Source: Chryseobacterium mulctrae | Lineage (GTDB): Bacteria; Bacteroidota; Bacteroidia; Flavobacteriales; Weeksellaceae | Direction: 5' to 3' | Assembly: GCF_006175945.1 (NCBI RefSeq) | Contig: NZ_VAJL01000001.1 | Span: forward strand, 1,860,001-1,924,000 | DNA: 64,000 bases | Part shown: positions 29,213 to 37,846 of the stretch, in pieces | Numbering within the stretch: position 1 is the stretch's first letter | How the letters are laid out: the number at the start of each line of letters is the position of its first letter | Notes under the pieces: generated by a model | Databases searched by the model: none | The model's input: only the letters and a program-made list of their open reading frames with translations | What the model was told of the DNA's origin: nothing | Made by a program: the position numbers and the translations under genes

Positions 29213-29899
29213 ATGATTATCGGTAACGGGCTTATTGCTACCCTTTTTAAAAGCCAAGACAAAGAAAATGTTATCTTTTTCGCATCGGGCGTTTCAAATT
29301 CTTTAGAAACAAGAGCCGAAGAATTTTTGCGTGAGGAAAATCTCATTAAAAGCACTATTGCTGAAAACAAAGACAAGATATTTATCTATTTTTCTACCTG
29401 TAGTATTTATGACTCGTCAAAAACAGGCAGCGATTACGTTCTTCACAAACTAAAGATGGAACATCTGATAAAAAAATCTTGTCACCCGTTTCTTATTCTA
29501 AGAATAAGTAATGCAGTAGGAAATGGTGGCAACCCTAATCTTTTGATGAATTATATTGTAAGGGCCGTAAAAAATAATGAAACAATAAATGTTTATACCA
29601 AAGCAACGCGTAATCTAATCGATGTTGATGACATTAAAAATATAACGTTTGACATTCTTGAGAATCAAGCATTGAATAGAATTGTAAATATAGCTTACAA
29701 TAGAAACTACTCTATTATTGAAATTATTGAGATTGTAGAACGTTTCTACAATAAAAAAGTCGACATTAATCTCATCAAAAGTGGATCAGGATATGATATT
29801 AACATACCAGATGTTGAAAATTATTTCAACGAATACAATTTGAATAATAAAGAACTTTATATTCAAAATATATTGAGAAAATACTATTCACAATTGTAA
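29213..29899 (+). CDS. Short NAD(P)-dependent sugar-nucleotide epimerase/reductase (SDR)
   Basis: 228 residues. The N-terminal strand and glycine loop IIGNGLIATLF stand in for GxxGxxG of extended SDR enzymes, IYFSTCSIYDSS is the S-T-C/S-x-x-Y strand, and YVLHK gives the catalytic YxxxK. Typical extended SDRs are 300 or more residues, so this is a shortened form lacking part of the substrate domain. RmlA and RmlB are encoded upstream without RmlC or RmlD, so a 4-ketoreductase or epimerase role on a dTDP- or UDP-sugar is plausible but inferred. It is between the membrane protein (11-base gap) and a GT2 gene. Confidence 0.7.
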   Translation: MIIGNGLIATLFKSQDKENVIFFASGVSNSLETRAEEFLREENLIKSTIAENKDKIFIYFSTCSIYDSSKTGSDYVLHKLKMEHLIKKSCHPFLILRISNAVGNGGNPNLLMNYIVRAVKNNETINVYTKATRNLIDVDDIKNITFDILENQALNRIVNIAYNRNYSIIEIIEIVERFYNKKVDINLIKSGSGYDINIPDVENYFNEYNLNNKELYIQNILRKYYSQL

Positions 29900-29921
29900 T
29901 CGTTTTTTAGAAATATAGTTT

Positions 29922-30956
29922 ATGCAAACACAGCCACTCATTTCTGTCATTACCACATTTTACAACTCTGTGCAATTGGGAGATTTTGTAAAATCATCGA
30001 TGAACTGCCTTCTCAATCAAACGTATAATAATATTGAATTCATTTGTGTAAATGACGGTTCTACCGATTCTACATTAGAAGAGTTGAAAAATTTTGCCAA
30101 ACAAGATTCTCGCATAAAAGTGTATTCGAAAGAAAACCAAAAATACGCACAGTATTCTAAAGCCTACGGTCAGGAAAAAGCATCCGGAGATTTTATTTTT
30201 TTGTTTGACCATGATGATCTTATTGATTCAGATACCATTGAAAAATGTTGGCAAACTTTTATTAATCATCCTGAACTTGATATTGTAACCCCTATTGTCA
30301 TTACAAAATTCACTGACGGGAAAATCAAAAACATTCATAATATTTATCTTTCAGATTCTCTGAAGTTTGAATTTAAAAAATATTCCGGCTATAAGATTAT
30401 TCGGAAAACAGTAGGAAGATATGACTGTCATATTAGAGGTTTGTACCGAAAAGACGTTTTCAAATCTCATTCATTCCGCTTTACAGAACCCCTGCTAAAT
30501 GCAGACGAAATTATTGAAAGACTGATTCTGGAGCAAGCAAAATGGATAGGAAATTGCGATGCTGTTTACACCCATTACATTCATCCAGATTCTTCTGCTA
30601 AACTTCTATCTCCTAAAAAAATTGATATCGTAAGAACAGATTATTTACTGAGACAAATATTTAAAGAAAAACAAATTTATGAGCCTCGAAAGCCCATTTT
30701 TGAACTTACAGCTTATAAAAATTTGGTGAACGCTGTTAAAGTATTCCATTACTTCTCAAATGAGATGAGTTCAGAAGAAAAATTGAAACAGAAAACAAGA
30801 CTTTCAGATTCTTATGCTGAACTTGACAAGAAAACAGTAATTTCTCAGTTTGTTGGTTTCACAAAGATTTACAACTCAATTTTACTCGCAAACTTTTCTC
30901 TTCTTTCGCTTTTCTATAAAATGAAAAACCGATTTATCTTTCAAAGCGCCAAATGA
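29922..30956 (+). CDS. Family 2 glycosyltransferase
   Basis: 344 residues. QPLISVITTFYNSVQLGDFV and FICVNDGSTDSTLEEL form the nucleotide-binding half, and FIFLFDHDDLID the metal site. YDCHIRGLYRKDVF and LNADEIIERLILE follow in the acceptor region. The 3' end overlaps the 3' end of the convergent gene on the opposite strand by 23 bases (30934-30956), so the plus-strand transcript must run into that gene in antisense. Specificity unknown. Confidence 0.87.
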   Translation: MQTQPLISVITTFYNSVQLGDFVKSSMNCLLNQTYNNIEFICVNDGSTDSTLEELKNFAKQDSRIKVYSKENQKYAQYSKAYGQEKASGDFIFLFDHDDLIDSDTIEKCWQTFINHPELDIVTPIVITKFTDGKIKNIHNIYLSDSLKFEFKKYSGYKIIRKTVGRYDCHIRGLYRKDVFKSHSFRFTEPLLNADEIIERLILEQAKWIGNCDAVYTHYIHPDSSAKLLSPKKIDIVRTDYLLRQIFKEKQIYEPRKPIFELTAYKNLVNAVKVFHYFSNEMSSEEKLKQKTRLSDSYAELDKKTVISQFVGFTKIYNSILLANFSLLSLFYKMKNRFIFQSAK

Positions 30957-31941
30957 ATAATTTTGTTGCAAATGCAGACGGTAAATTCTGAAAAAGATCT
31001 TTCTTTTTAATATCCATACAAAAATTCGAACCTACATAATCTGTAATGTTTAGTCGCACCATTTTTTGCATTCTTGAAATATTAGTGCACAAATATTCTT
31101 TATCTTTCAGAGCTTTCCACTGCATGATAAGCACCATTTCTTTGAAAAAAATAATTTTCTTTTTTATCAATCTTTTTAGAACAACATCTTTTTCATCTTT
31201 ATAAGATTGGGAGAAATGTTCTAAAATAGTCAGAAAATTTTCAAAATTCTTTTTCTTTCTGTTAAATATTACCGATTCTGCGTGAAGATAATATAGATAA
31301 GTAATATTGTCAATTATCGCCAAAGTATCAGTCTTCAAAAGCAAATTAAAAAACCAAAGTTCATCCTGCGCAAATAATCCAGGAACAAAAAAAACACCCT
31401 TATCAACCACAAAATCTCTGTTTATCAATTTATTCCATGATGACGAAGGAAATCCTCCATCGCTGTATACAGAAAATATTTCCAAATTATTATTGTAATA
31501 CTTTCTTGGTGCTGTTGTCGGAAAACCAAAATCTTTTATCGTATTATCAAAAGTATTAATCCAACGGTTTTGAGCAATAATAATCTGTGCATCAGTTCGC
31601 AGAGCATTTTTCACCAACACATCAATGCAGTCTCTAGTAATTTCGTCATCACTATCCAAAAAATAAATATACTTCCCTGAAGAAGCTCTTATACCTATGT
31701 TTCTTACAACAGAAAGCCCGGAGTTTTCTTCAAGCTCAATAACTTTTATATTGAGATCAGGATGAGTATTCAAAAATTCCTGGACAATAATCATACTTCC
31801 ATCAGGTGTACAATCATTAATAAGGATGATTTCTAAATTTTTATATGTCTGATTCTTCACCGAATCAAGGCATCGAAGAATATACTTTTCACATTTAAAA
31901 ATCGGAATATTAATACTGATTAAAGGCTGAATGATACTCAT
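30934..31941 (-). CDS. Family 2 glycosyltransferase, reversed
   Basis: About 335 residues from ATG 31941 (a GTG one codon earlier is possible). IQPLISINIPIFKCEKYILR, LINDCTPDGS and YIYFLDSDDE are the GT2 core; LRTDAQIIIAQNRW and GLFAQDELWFFNLLLKTD follow. It is the only reversed glycosyltransferase in the locus and converges tail to tail with the gene at 29922-30956, overlapping by 23 bases. No clean promoter is seen on its 5' side; the opposite-strand -7 box at 31988 serves the gene that diverges from it. Reverse orientation suggests a later insertion or local inversion. Confidence 0.86.
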   Translation of the reverse strand: MSIIQPLISINIPIFKCEKYILRCLDSVKNQTYKNLEIILINDCTPDGSMIIVQEFLNTHPDLNIKVIELEENSGLSVVRNIGIRASSGKYIYFLDSDDEITRDCIDVLVKNALRTDAQIIIAQNRWINTFDNTIKDFGFPTTAPRKYYNNNLEIFSVYSDGGFPSSSWNKLINRDFVVDKGVFFVPGLFAQDELWFFNLLLKTDTLAIIDNITYLYYLHAESVIFNRKKKNFENFLTILEHFSQSYKDEKDVVLKRLIKKKIIFFKEMVLIMQWKALKDKEYLCTNISRMQKMVRLNITDYVGSNFCMDIKKKDLFQNLPSAFATKLFIWRFER

Positions 31942-31987
31942 CACATTGTTTGCTATTAATAAATGGCGAAATTATAAAGAATTTTAA

Positions 31988-31995
31988 TACTTTTG
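31988..31995 (+). promoter_or_regulatory. -7 box for the acetyltransferase gene
   Basis: TACTTTTG fits TAnnTTTG and lies 18 bases before ATG 32014. It overlaps the possible TTG start at 31993, so it decides in favour of the ATG. A new promoter here is expected because the upstream gene is on the other strand. Confidence 0.45.
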
Positions 31996-32013
31996 ACTGA
32001 AAAACATTGTTGG

Positions 32014-32583
32014 ATGAAAAGTATTTTAGGCTCTATCTTTATAAAATTAAACAATTTTATAAACAGTTGTATTACAAAAAGCAATAAAAGTCTTTTTTTT
32101 ACAAAAAAAAGTAACATTCATCATTCTTTTAAAATTGGTAGAGATAATTTTTTAGATATTTCTTCTGATGCCGAATTCAATATCGGACAAAATGTGACAA
32201 TTAATCAATCCAACTTCATTACTGTAAAATCGAATGCGAAATTATCCATCGGTGACAATACTTATATTACACGAGCAACAATTTCTTGCCTTGGAGAAAT
32301 TGAAATTGGCAAAAACTGCATTTTAGGAGAAGGAATGAAAATTGTAGACCATAATCATTCATACACGAAAGACCCCTTTTCCGTTTCAAAAACTGACTTT
32401 ACTATTGGAAAGGTAAAAATGGGAAATAATATCTGGACAGGTGCTAATGTGGTAATTTTGAAAGATGTTACAATAGGTGACAACGTAATTTTGGGAGCTG
32501 GATGTGTAGTTCATAAAGACATTCCTGCAAATTCTATTATTATTAATAAACAAGAACACTTAGTAAAAAAAATAGAACAATAA
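32014..32583 (+). CDS. Left-handed beta-helix (hexapeptide) acyltransferase
   Basis: 189 residues from ATG 32014. A basic, membrane-like N-terminus is followed by about six hexapeptide-repeat turns ([LIV]-G-x-x-x-x): FNIGQN, LSIGDN, IEIGKN, CILGEG, FTIGKV, VTIGDN and VILGAG. It resembles WcaF/Maa-type O-acetyltransferases that use acetyl-CoA, with a catalytic-looking histidine in DHNHSYTKDPFS. It probably acetylates a sugar of the polymer. The membrane-bound acyltransferase-3 at 22407 is dead, so this enzyme and the one at 41082 are the remaining acetyltransferases of the locus. Confidence 0.85.
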   Translation: MKSILGSIFIKLNNFINSCITKSNKSLFFTKKSNIHHSFKIGRDNFLDISSDAEFNIGQNVTINQSNFITVKSNAKLSIGDNTYITRATISCLGEIEIGKNCILGEGMKIVDHNHSYTKDPFSVSKTDFTIGKVKMGNNIWTGANVVILKDVTIGDNVILGAGCVVHKDIPANSIIINKQEHLVKKIEQ

Positions 32584-32658
32584 TATCCAAATTGGATAAC
32601 AATTATTTTATTAATTTTTTGATCTTAAGTAATTTTTAAATCAGATTAAATTTAAGGA

Positions 32659-33831
32659 ATGAATATCGTATACTTTTATCCAAGTCTTCATTACCCAGGC
32701 GGCGCAGAGAGAATACTTACAACAAAAATGAATTACCTTTCAGATGTTCTTAATTACAATATTACAATTATTACTTACAGACAGTTTGGAAGACCTTTTT
32801 TTTTCCCCTTGAGCGATAAAATTAAAGTGATTCAATTTGATAGATATGAACCAAATATTAATGATTTAAAAAAACTAAGCCGTAAAGAACGTATAGAAAA
32901 GGTAAAAGATTTTTATAATTTCTACAAAGAGAAAACAGTACAATATCTATCGAATAACATAGCAGATATCTGTATCTCAACTTTATTTGGAAAAGATTTT
33001 GATTTTTTACCTACCATTAAAGATGGAAGCGTTAAAATTGCAGAGTTTCATTTTAGTTATCAATCGTCTCCTCTTAAAAATTACAAAACATTTTGGCAGT
33101 TAAGAAATATTCAAGATTTAAAACTCTTTTACCATCATACAAACTTTATCAAAAAATGCAATAAATACACAAAATTTATTGCCCTAACTGAAAGAGATAC
33201 TTTATTTTGGAATAAGAAAGTCAATAACGTAGATTACATTTACAACCCTTTGTCTCTTCAGCATAATTCACGTTCTTCTTTAGAGAAAAACATTGTAGTT
33301 GCGGTAGGAACTTTAAATGATAATAAAAACTTCAGCAGCTTAATTGATATTTGGAGCCAAGCAATTCTTAAAACAAAGAGCGAATGGAAATTGCACATTT
33401 ATGGAACAGGAGAAAACGAAGAAAAACTAAGGCTAAAGATTATTAATTTAGGTTTAGAGAAATCAGTGTATATTTTTCCACCCACAAAAGAAATTGAAAA
33501 TGTTTATAGAAATGCTTCAATTTTCACAATGACATCACTTAATGAAGGATTTTCTCTGGTACTCAGTGAAGCCATTAGCTTTGGTCTTCCTGCAATAGCT
33601 TTTGACTGTAATTCTGGACCCAGCGAAATTATTAATGATAATGAATCGGGTTTTTTGATTCCTCTAGGAAACAATCAACTTTATGTAGAAAAACTGTCTG
33701 CTTTAATGAATAGTAAAGATCTTAGAGATACTATGGGGCATAAGGCTTTTGAAAAGTCTAAAATTTTTGATTTAAATAAAATTATGGAACAGTGGAACTT
33801 ACTCTTCAAAACATTAAAAAATAATAATTAA
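32659..33831 (+). CDS. Family 4 glycosyltransferase
   Basis: 390 residues. The N-terminal domain begins NIVYFYPSLHYPGGAERILT, the typical GGAE(R/K) GT4 start. The donor domain has VVAVGTLNDNKNFSSLIDIW, WKLHIYGTGENEEKL and LSEAISFGLPAIAFDCNSGP (about 300-319), with the EX7E region intact. It resembles the protein at 37847-38986 in the CNxGPSxIV-type ending. The gap to the preceding gene is 75 bases and the gap to the next is 8. Specificity unknown. Confidence 0.92.
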   Translation: MNIVYFYPSLHYPGGAERILTTKMNYLSDVLNYNITIITYRQFGRPFFFPLSDKIKVIQFDRYEPNINDLKKLSRKERIEKVKDFYNFYKEKTVQYLSNNIADICISTLFGKDFDFLPTIKDGSVKIAEFHFSYQSSPLKNYKTFWQLRNIQDLKLFYHHTNFIKKCNKYTKFIALTERDTLFWNKKVNNVDYIYNPLSLQHNSRSSLEKNIVVAVGTLNDNKNFSSLIDIWSQAILKTKSEWKLHIYGTGENEEKLRLKIINLGLEKSVYIFPPTKEIENVYRNASIFTMTSLNEGFSLVLSEAISFGLPAIAFDCNSGPSEIINDNESGFLIPLGNNQLYVEKLSALMNSKDLRDTMGHKAFEKSKIFDLNKIMEQWNLLFKTLKNNN

Positions 33832-33839
33832 CAATACTA

Positions 33840-34805
33840 ATGCAACCAACTATATCTGTCGTCATGTCTGTCTATAATGCTGATCCACATTTACACATAG
33901 CAGTAAAATCCATTCTTAATCAGACATTTACAGATTTTGAATTTATTATTATTGAAGACTGTTCCACAGATGACTCTAGAAACATTCTCTTAAAACTTGC
34001 AAAAGAAGATTTACGCATAAAACTTATATTTAAAGATAAAAATGAAGGAACGGAAGGTTTTATCAAAAATCTTAATATTGGGTTAAAAACAGCTAAGGGA
34101 AAGTACATCGCAAGAATGGATGCTGATGACATTTCACTCTCGAACCGATTCGAGAAACAATTTCAATTTCTTGAAAAAAATGGTGATGTTTACATGGTTG
34201 GTTCAAATATAGAACTAATAAATGAAAACAACCAAGCTTTAAGAATTATGAAAGCCCCAGAAAGAGATGCAGAAATAAAAAAAGAGATGCCTAAAAGGAT
34301 ATCCATGTTTCATCCTGTGATTATGTTTCGAAATGATAACAATCTTAATTACAGAGAAAAAATGAGATACTGTGAAGATTATGATCTTTACCTTAGAGCT
34401 ATTACTAGTTCTCTAAAAATGGCAAATCTACAAGATAATCTACTACAATACAGGATCTTAGATAATTCACTATCCAGAAAGCAAGATAAAGTAATTAAAA
34501 ATCTTTTTATAAATAAAATGAAAGAATTTTATAAAGAAAGATTACTAAATAGTAAAGACTCTTATGAAACATTTAACCCTGACGAATATTTGAACATTTA
34601 CATCAACCCCTCACAAAATTTGGTACGAAAATCTATTATTGTTTCTAAGAAATATCATGATTACGAAGGTTTTATAAAAATGTTGAAGATATATGGAAAT
34701 ATCAGTACAGACATTTTCTACATTAAAAATAAATTACTTTTATTACTTGGGAAGTCCCTTTTCAATCTTAATTCAAAATTTCTTAATAAACTAGAAAAAT
34801 ATTAG
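33840..34805 (+). CDS. Family 2 glycosyltransferase
   Basis: 321 residues. The core reads PTISVVMSVYNADPHLHIAV, IIIEDCSTDDSRN, IARMDADDISLSNRF (the classic GT2 'RMDADDI' metal site) and HPVIMFRNDN. The C-terminal half, from about 225, is less conserved and Lys/Asn/Tyr-rich. It is the last plus-strand gene before a bidirectional terminator at 34894-34924 that separates it from a convergent methyltransferase gene. Specificity unknown. Confidence 0.9.
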   Translation: MQPTISVVMSVYNADPHLHIAVKSILNQTFTDFEFIIIEDCSTDDSRNILLKLAKEDLRIKLIFKDKNEGTEGFIKNLNIGLKTAKGKYIARMDADDISLSNRFEKQFQFLEKNGDVYMVGSNIELINENNQALRIMKAPERDAEIKKEMPKRISMFHPVIMFRNDNNLNYREKMRYCEDYDLYLRAITSSLKMANLQDNLLQYRILDNSLSRKQDKVIKNLFINKMKEFYKERLLNSKDSYETFNPDEYLNIYINPSQNLVRKSIIVSKKYHDYEGFIKMLKIYGNISTDIFYIKNKLLLLLGKSLFNLNSKFLNKLEKY

Positions 34806-34893
34806 ATTCAAATTTGAATATAACTCCAAGAATACACACACAAATCAAAACATTTCAATCAATTGACGTCATCACAGGCTGTAAAATAGATTA

Positions 34894-34924
34894 AAAATAC
34901 CACAGAAAAAATCTGTGGTATTTT
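34894..34924. terminator. Bidirectional intrinsic terminator
   Basis: A perfect 13-bp stem (AAAATACCACAGA / TCTGTGGTATTTT) around a 5-base A loop lies between two convergent genes. T-rich tails occur on both strands, so it can stop the GT2 transcript from the left and the methyltransferase transcript from the right. Confidence 0.85.
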
Positions 34925-34926
34925 AA

Positions 34927-35703
34927 TTATTCTTTTATAATAACTCCTGCATATTTACCGTCAAATTCTATAATGTATGGCTTTCTGCTATTTTGTTCGC
35001 AATAGTCTTTAAAAGCAGCATTATCTCCTACATCATCACTCATAAAAACACCTCCGTTTCTCAGTTTGTCCCAGAGAATTTTATATGCCCACATTCTTCC
35101 GTCATATGTTTTGTCACTGTCGTAATGCACCACATCGAAAGTTGCTGTTTTTTCAAAAATTTTTGGAAGAGATTCCTTATCCGCAAAGCGATAAAGATCC
35201 CAATTATTTTTATACTTTTCGGGAATCACACATCCTACAAAATCTTCACTTTGATTTTGAAGAATATATGGCATATCTGAACTGTAAAGCGTTCCATTTC
35301 TCGAAACTAAAGACGCTAAAGCCGCAAAAGATGACCAACCATAAGCAACTCCTGTTTCTACAGAACTTTGAGCCTTTGCAAATTCGTTGATGTAATAAAT
35401 AACACTTAAAGAGCCTGCTCCTCCCATTTTTATAGGTGCTTTTTCCTGAGCTTGTACTGCCGCTTCATATTCTTGTGGAAAAATATCGTGGAAAGGAGCA
35501 AAAGTAATTTTTAATACTTTCTCAATAAAATCTTTTTCAGAAACCGCTAAGTTTTTACACCAAATTTCCGCTTCTTCTTTGCCACGCAGAGCTGATGAAC
35601 GATTGAAAAGGTTTTTCCAAATTTTCCGTCTCAACTCAGGATATAAATCGGGACGTTTCAGGTATCCAAAAAATGTTGTTGTAATTTCAGCGACTTTATT
35701 CAT
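34927..35703 (-). CDS. Class I SAM methyltransferase-like protein
   Basis: 258 residues from ATG 35703 (MNKVAEITTTFFG). Residues from about 115 have VETGVAYGWSSFAALASL, corresponding to the SAM motif E-x-G-x-x-x-G-x-S, then TLYSSDMP, ATFDVVHYDSDKTYDGR and GGVFMSDDVGDNAAFKDY, the pattern of Methyltransf_24-type enzymes. The frame extends upstream to a TTG at 35733, but that codon overlaps a -7 box, so the ATG is preferred. It is transcribed against the locus, from a promoter shared divergently with the next GT4 gene. It may methylate a sugar of the polymer; other small-molecule roles are possible. Confidence 0.8.
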   Translation of the reverse strand: MNKVAEITTTFFGYLKRPDLYPELRRKIWKNLFNRSSALRGKEEAEIWCKNLAVSEKDFIEKVLKITFAPFHDIFPQEYEAAVQAQEKAPIKMGGAGSLSVIYYINEFAKAQSSVETGVAYGWSSFAALASLVSRNGTLYSSDMPYILQNQSEDFVGCVIPEKYKNNWDLYRFADKESLPKIFEKTATFDVVHYDSDKTYDGRMWAYKILWDKLRNGGVFMSDDVGDNAAFKDYCEQNSRKPYIIEFDGKYAGVIIKE

Positions 35704-35722
35704 ACAGTTATGTTTTAAGGTG

Positions 35723-35750
35723 CAAAAATACAAAAGAATTGCCCAAACAA
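35723..35750 (-). promoter_or_regulatory. Promoter of the reversed methyltransferase gene
   Basis: TTG (35750-35748), 17 bases, then TATTTTTG (35730-35723) on the minus strand. This is a complete Bacteroidetes promoter; the -7 box ends 19 bases before ATG 35703. Confidence 0.7.
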
Positions 35751-35753
35751 TCT

Positions 35754-35761
35754 TATATTTG
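35754..35761 (+). promoter_or_regulatory. -7 box for the GT4 gene, divergent from the methyltransferase
   Basis: TATATTTG on the plus strand, 35 bases before ATG 35797, immediately next to the -33 element of the reverse promoter. The -33 TTG at 35739 is only 12 bases away, so spacing is poor. Confidence 0.4.
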
Positions 35762-35796
35762 CTTCTTTAAGAATTATTTTTTTGAAAATTACACAA

Positions 35797-36948
35797 ATGC
35801 ATCAAAAAATAAAAGTGCTTTTCCGCCACAGATCTATGGAAATGGGAGGTGTAGAAAAAGTTGTTATTGATCTTTTAGAAAATCTTCCGAGAGATCTCTT
35901 TGACATCACTTTCTTTCTTACCCTGAATCAGGGTGAATTAAGAGCTGATATTCCGAAAGATATTAAAATCATTACTTTTCAAAAAGGAAAAGAGGATATG
36001 AGCACTAATAAATTGCTAAGAACACTTCAACTTATTAAAAGAAATCTAACGCTCCTTTTTTACCGGAAAAACCCAAAATTACTTTACAAAAACATTATTA
36101 AGAATGATTTTGATTTAGAAATTGCTCCCACCTATACAGAGTTTGAAAATATTTTATCAAGTCCTTTAAAATCAAAAAAAATTGCATGGTTTCACACTGA
36201 TGTAAGTTATGATCCTGATCAGAAAAGAGTTATGACCCGAGTAAATCATTTGAAAAGATTTGATTGGGTGATTTTCGGGTCAAAACAGACAAGAGACATC
36301 ATTAAAGATCTCTACCAAATAGAATATCCTAACAGCTCAGTGATTTACAATGCCATTAAAATTAATGATGTAAGAAAAAAAGCCGATGAATTTCCTGTAA
36401 AATATGATCTGCATCCTGTATTCTCATCAATGGGAAGGTTACACAGTCGAAAAAATTATCATATCTTGATGAAAATTCATAAAATGCTATTAGATAAAGG
36501 ATTTTCACATTCAATAGCGGTAATCGGTGGTGGTGGTGAAATGGAAAATTTAAAAAGGCAGGCTAGAGAATTGAATGTTGAAAAGACATTTTTATTACTT
36601 GATACACAAACAAATCCGTACCCATATATTAAAAATTCAGATTATTTTGTGTTACCTTCAGAATCGGAATCTTATCCTCTTACGATTGGAGAAGTAATGG
36701 GTCTTAATATCCCAATCATCAGTACCAATGTAGGTGGTATTCCAGAAATGATTGATCATCAAGTAGATGGTTATCTGGTAAACTCCGACGAAAATTCTAT
36801 TTACGAAGGAATGAAACTGTTTCTGGCAAATTCTGAAATTCCTCAAAAAATAAAAGATAATACCGAAAAAGCAATAAGGAAGTTTGACAATCAAAAAATC
36901 TATGATGAAGTGACTAAAGTATTTCTCAGCCAATATCAACTTAAATAA
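35797..36948 (+). CDS. Family 4 glycosyltransferase
   Basis: 383 residues from ATG 35797 (a TTG 15 bases earlier is possible). The N-terminal HQKIKVLFRHRSMEMGGVEK is a GT4 start with GGVEK, and the donor domain has FSSMGRLHSRKNYHILMKIH, ENLKRQARELNVE, PSESESYPLTIGEVMG and ISTNVGGIPEMID. It closely resembles the protein at 39919-41070 (shared GG[VA]EKV and ENLP starts, shared NPYPYIKNSD / NPYPYLKKAD), so they are paralogues. Its stop overlaps the next start (TAATG). Confidence 0.9.
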   Translation: MHQKIKVLFRHRSMEMGGVEKVVIDLLENLPRDLFDITFFLTLNQGELRADIPKDIKIITFQKGKEDMSTNKLLRTLQLIKRNLTLLFYRKNPKLLYKNIIKNDFDLEIAPTYTEFENILSSPLKSKKIAWFHTDVSYDPDQKRVMTRVNHLKRFDWVIFGSKQTRDIIKDLYQIEYPNSSVIYNAIKINDVRKKADEFPVKYDLHPVFSSMGRLHSRKNYHILMKIHKMLLDKGFSHSIAVIGGGGEMENLKRQARELNVEKTFLLLDTQTNPYPYIKNSDYFVLPSESESYPLTIGEVMGLNIPIISTNVGGIPEMIDHQVDGYLVNSDENSIYEGMKLFLANSEIPQKIKDNTEKAIRKFDNQKIYDEVTKVFLSQYQLK

Positions 36949-37844
36949 TGAATGCTCCAAAAGTAACCATTCTTACTCCATCCTACAATCGTGCACATAC
37001 ATTGCCACGGGTTTTTGAATCTTTGCAAAAGCAGACTTTTAAAGATTTTGAATGGCTTATAATTGATGACGGCTCAACTGATAATACTAAAAATATAGTT
37101 GAAGAATTTCAACAAATTACAGATTTTAAAATCCGTTATTATCATCAGAAAAACCAGCACAAATTTCTAACTTTTTTTCGCGGAATTGATCTGGCAGAAG
37201 GCAAATATTTTTCACCTTTGGATTCAGACGATGCTCTGCCCTCAGATTCTATGGAGATTTTAGTAAATACATGGGAAAGCATTTCGGATAGTCAGAATAT
37301 TGTTTTTGTCTCAACACTGTGTGAAGATCAATTTGGGAATAAAGTAGGAGACAGTTTCCCGAAAGACCCATTCATTTGCAGCATTTTTGATATGCGCTAC
37401 AAATATAAAATTAAAGGCGACAAGTGGGGAATGGGAAAAACTGAAATTTACAAGAAAATGAAACTAAATTTCGGGGATCTTGCTGGAAAAGGTTTTATTC
37501 CGGAAGGTGTTTTTCAGTTTCAGTTTGATAAGCTTGGTTTTCATTATTGTATAAATAAAGTGACCAGAATATACTTTCGTGATAAGAATGATGAGCAGTC
37601 TCTTGCCAATCAATTTTACGATAAAAAAAATGCTTTTGGGCTCGCAGAAAATTATAAAGCTTTTCTAAATACATACAGTTTGAAGATTTGGAGCAATCCG
37701 ATACCTATTCTTAGGAATTTAGGAGGTTATTTGAAGTTTTCAAAAATTGACGGAAGATCTTTCAGAAAAATCACCTCAGAATTAAAATCAACAGAAATGA
37801 AACTACTAGTAAGTCTATTATATCCATTTTCAAAATTCATTTAG
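36948..37844 (+). CDS. Family 2 glycosyltransferase
   Basis: 298 residues. PKVTILTPSYNRAHTLPRVF, FEWLIIDDGSTDNT and FSPLDSDDALP are the GT2 core. It resembles the protein at 25152-26015 in start and nucleotide-binding region, and is coupled to the GT4 gene before it by a start/stop overlap and to the next gene by a 2-base gap. The N-terminal half is close to the family consensus; the C-terminal third is basic. Specificity unknown. Confidence 0.9.
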   Translation: MNAPKVTILTPSYNRAHTLPRVFESLQKQTFKDFEWLIIDDGSTDNTKNIVEEFQQITDFKIRYYHQKNQHKFLTFFRGIDLAEGKYFSPLDSDDALPSDSMEILVNTWESISDSQNIVFVSTLCEDQFGNKVGDSFPKDPFICSIFDMRYKYKIKGDKWGMGKTEIYKKMKLNFGDLAGKGFIPEGVFQFQFDKLGFHYCINKVTRIYFRDKNDEQSLANQFYDKKNAFGLAENYKAFLNTYSLKIWSNPIPILRNLGGYLKFSKIDGRSFRKITSELKSTEMKLLVSLLYPFSKFI

Positions 37845-37846
37845 AA

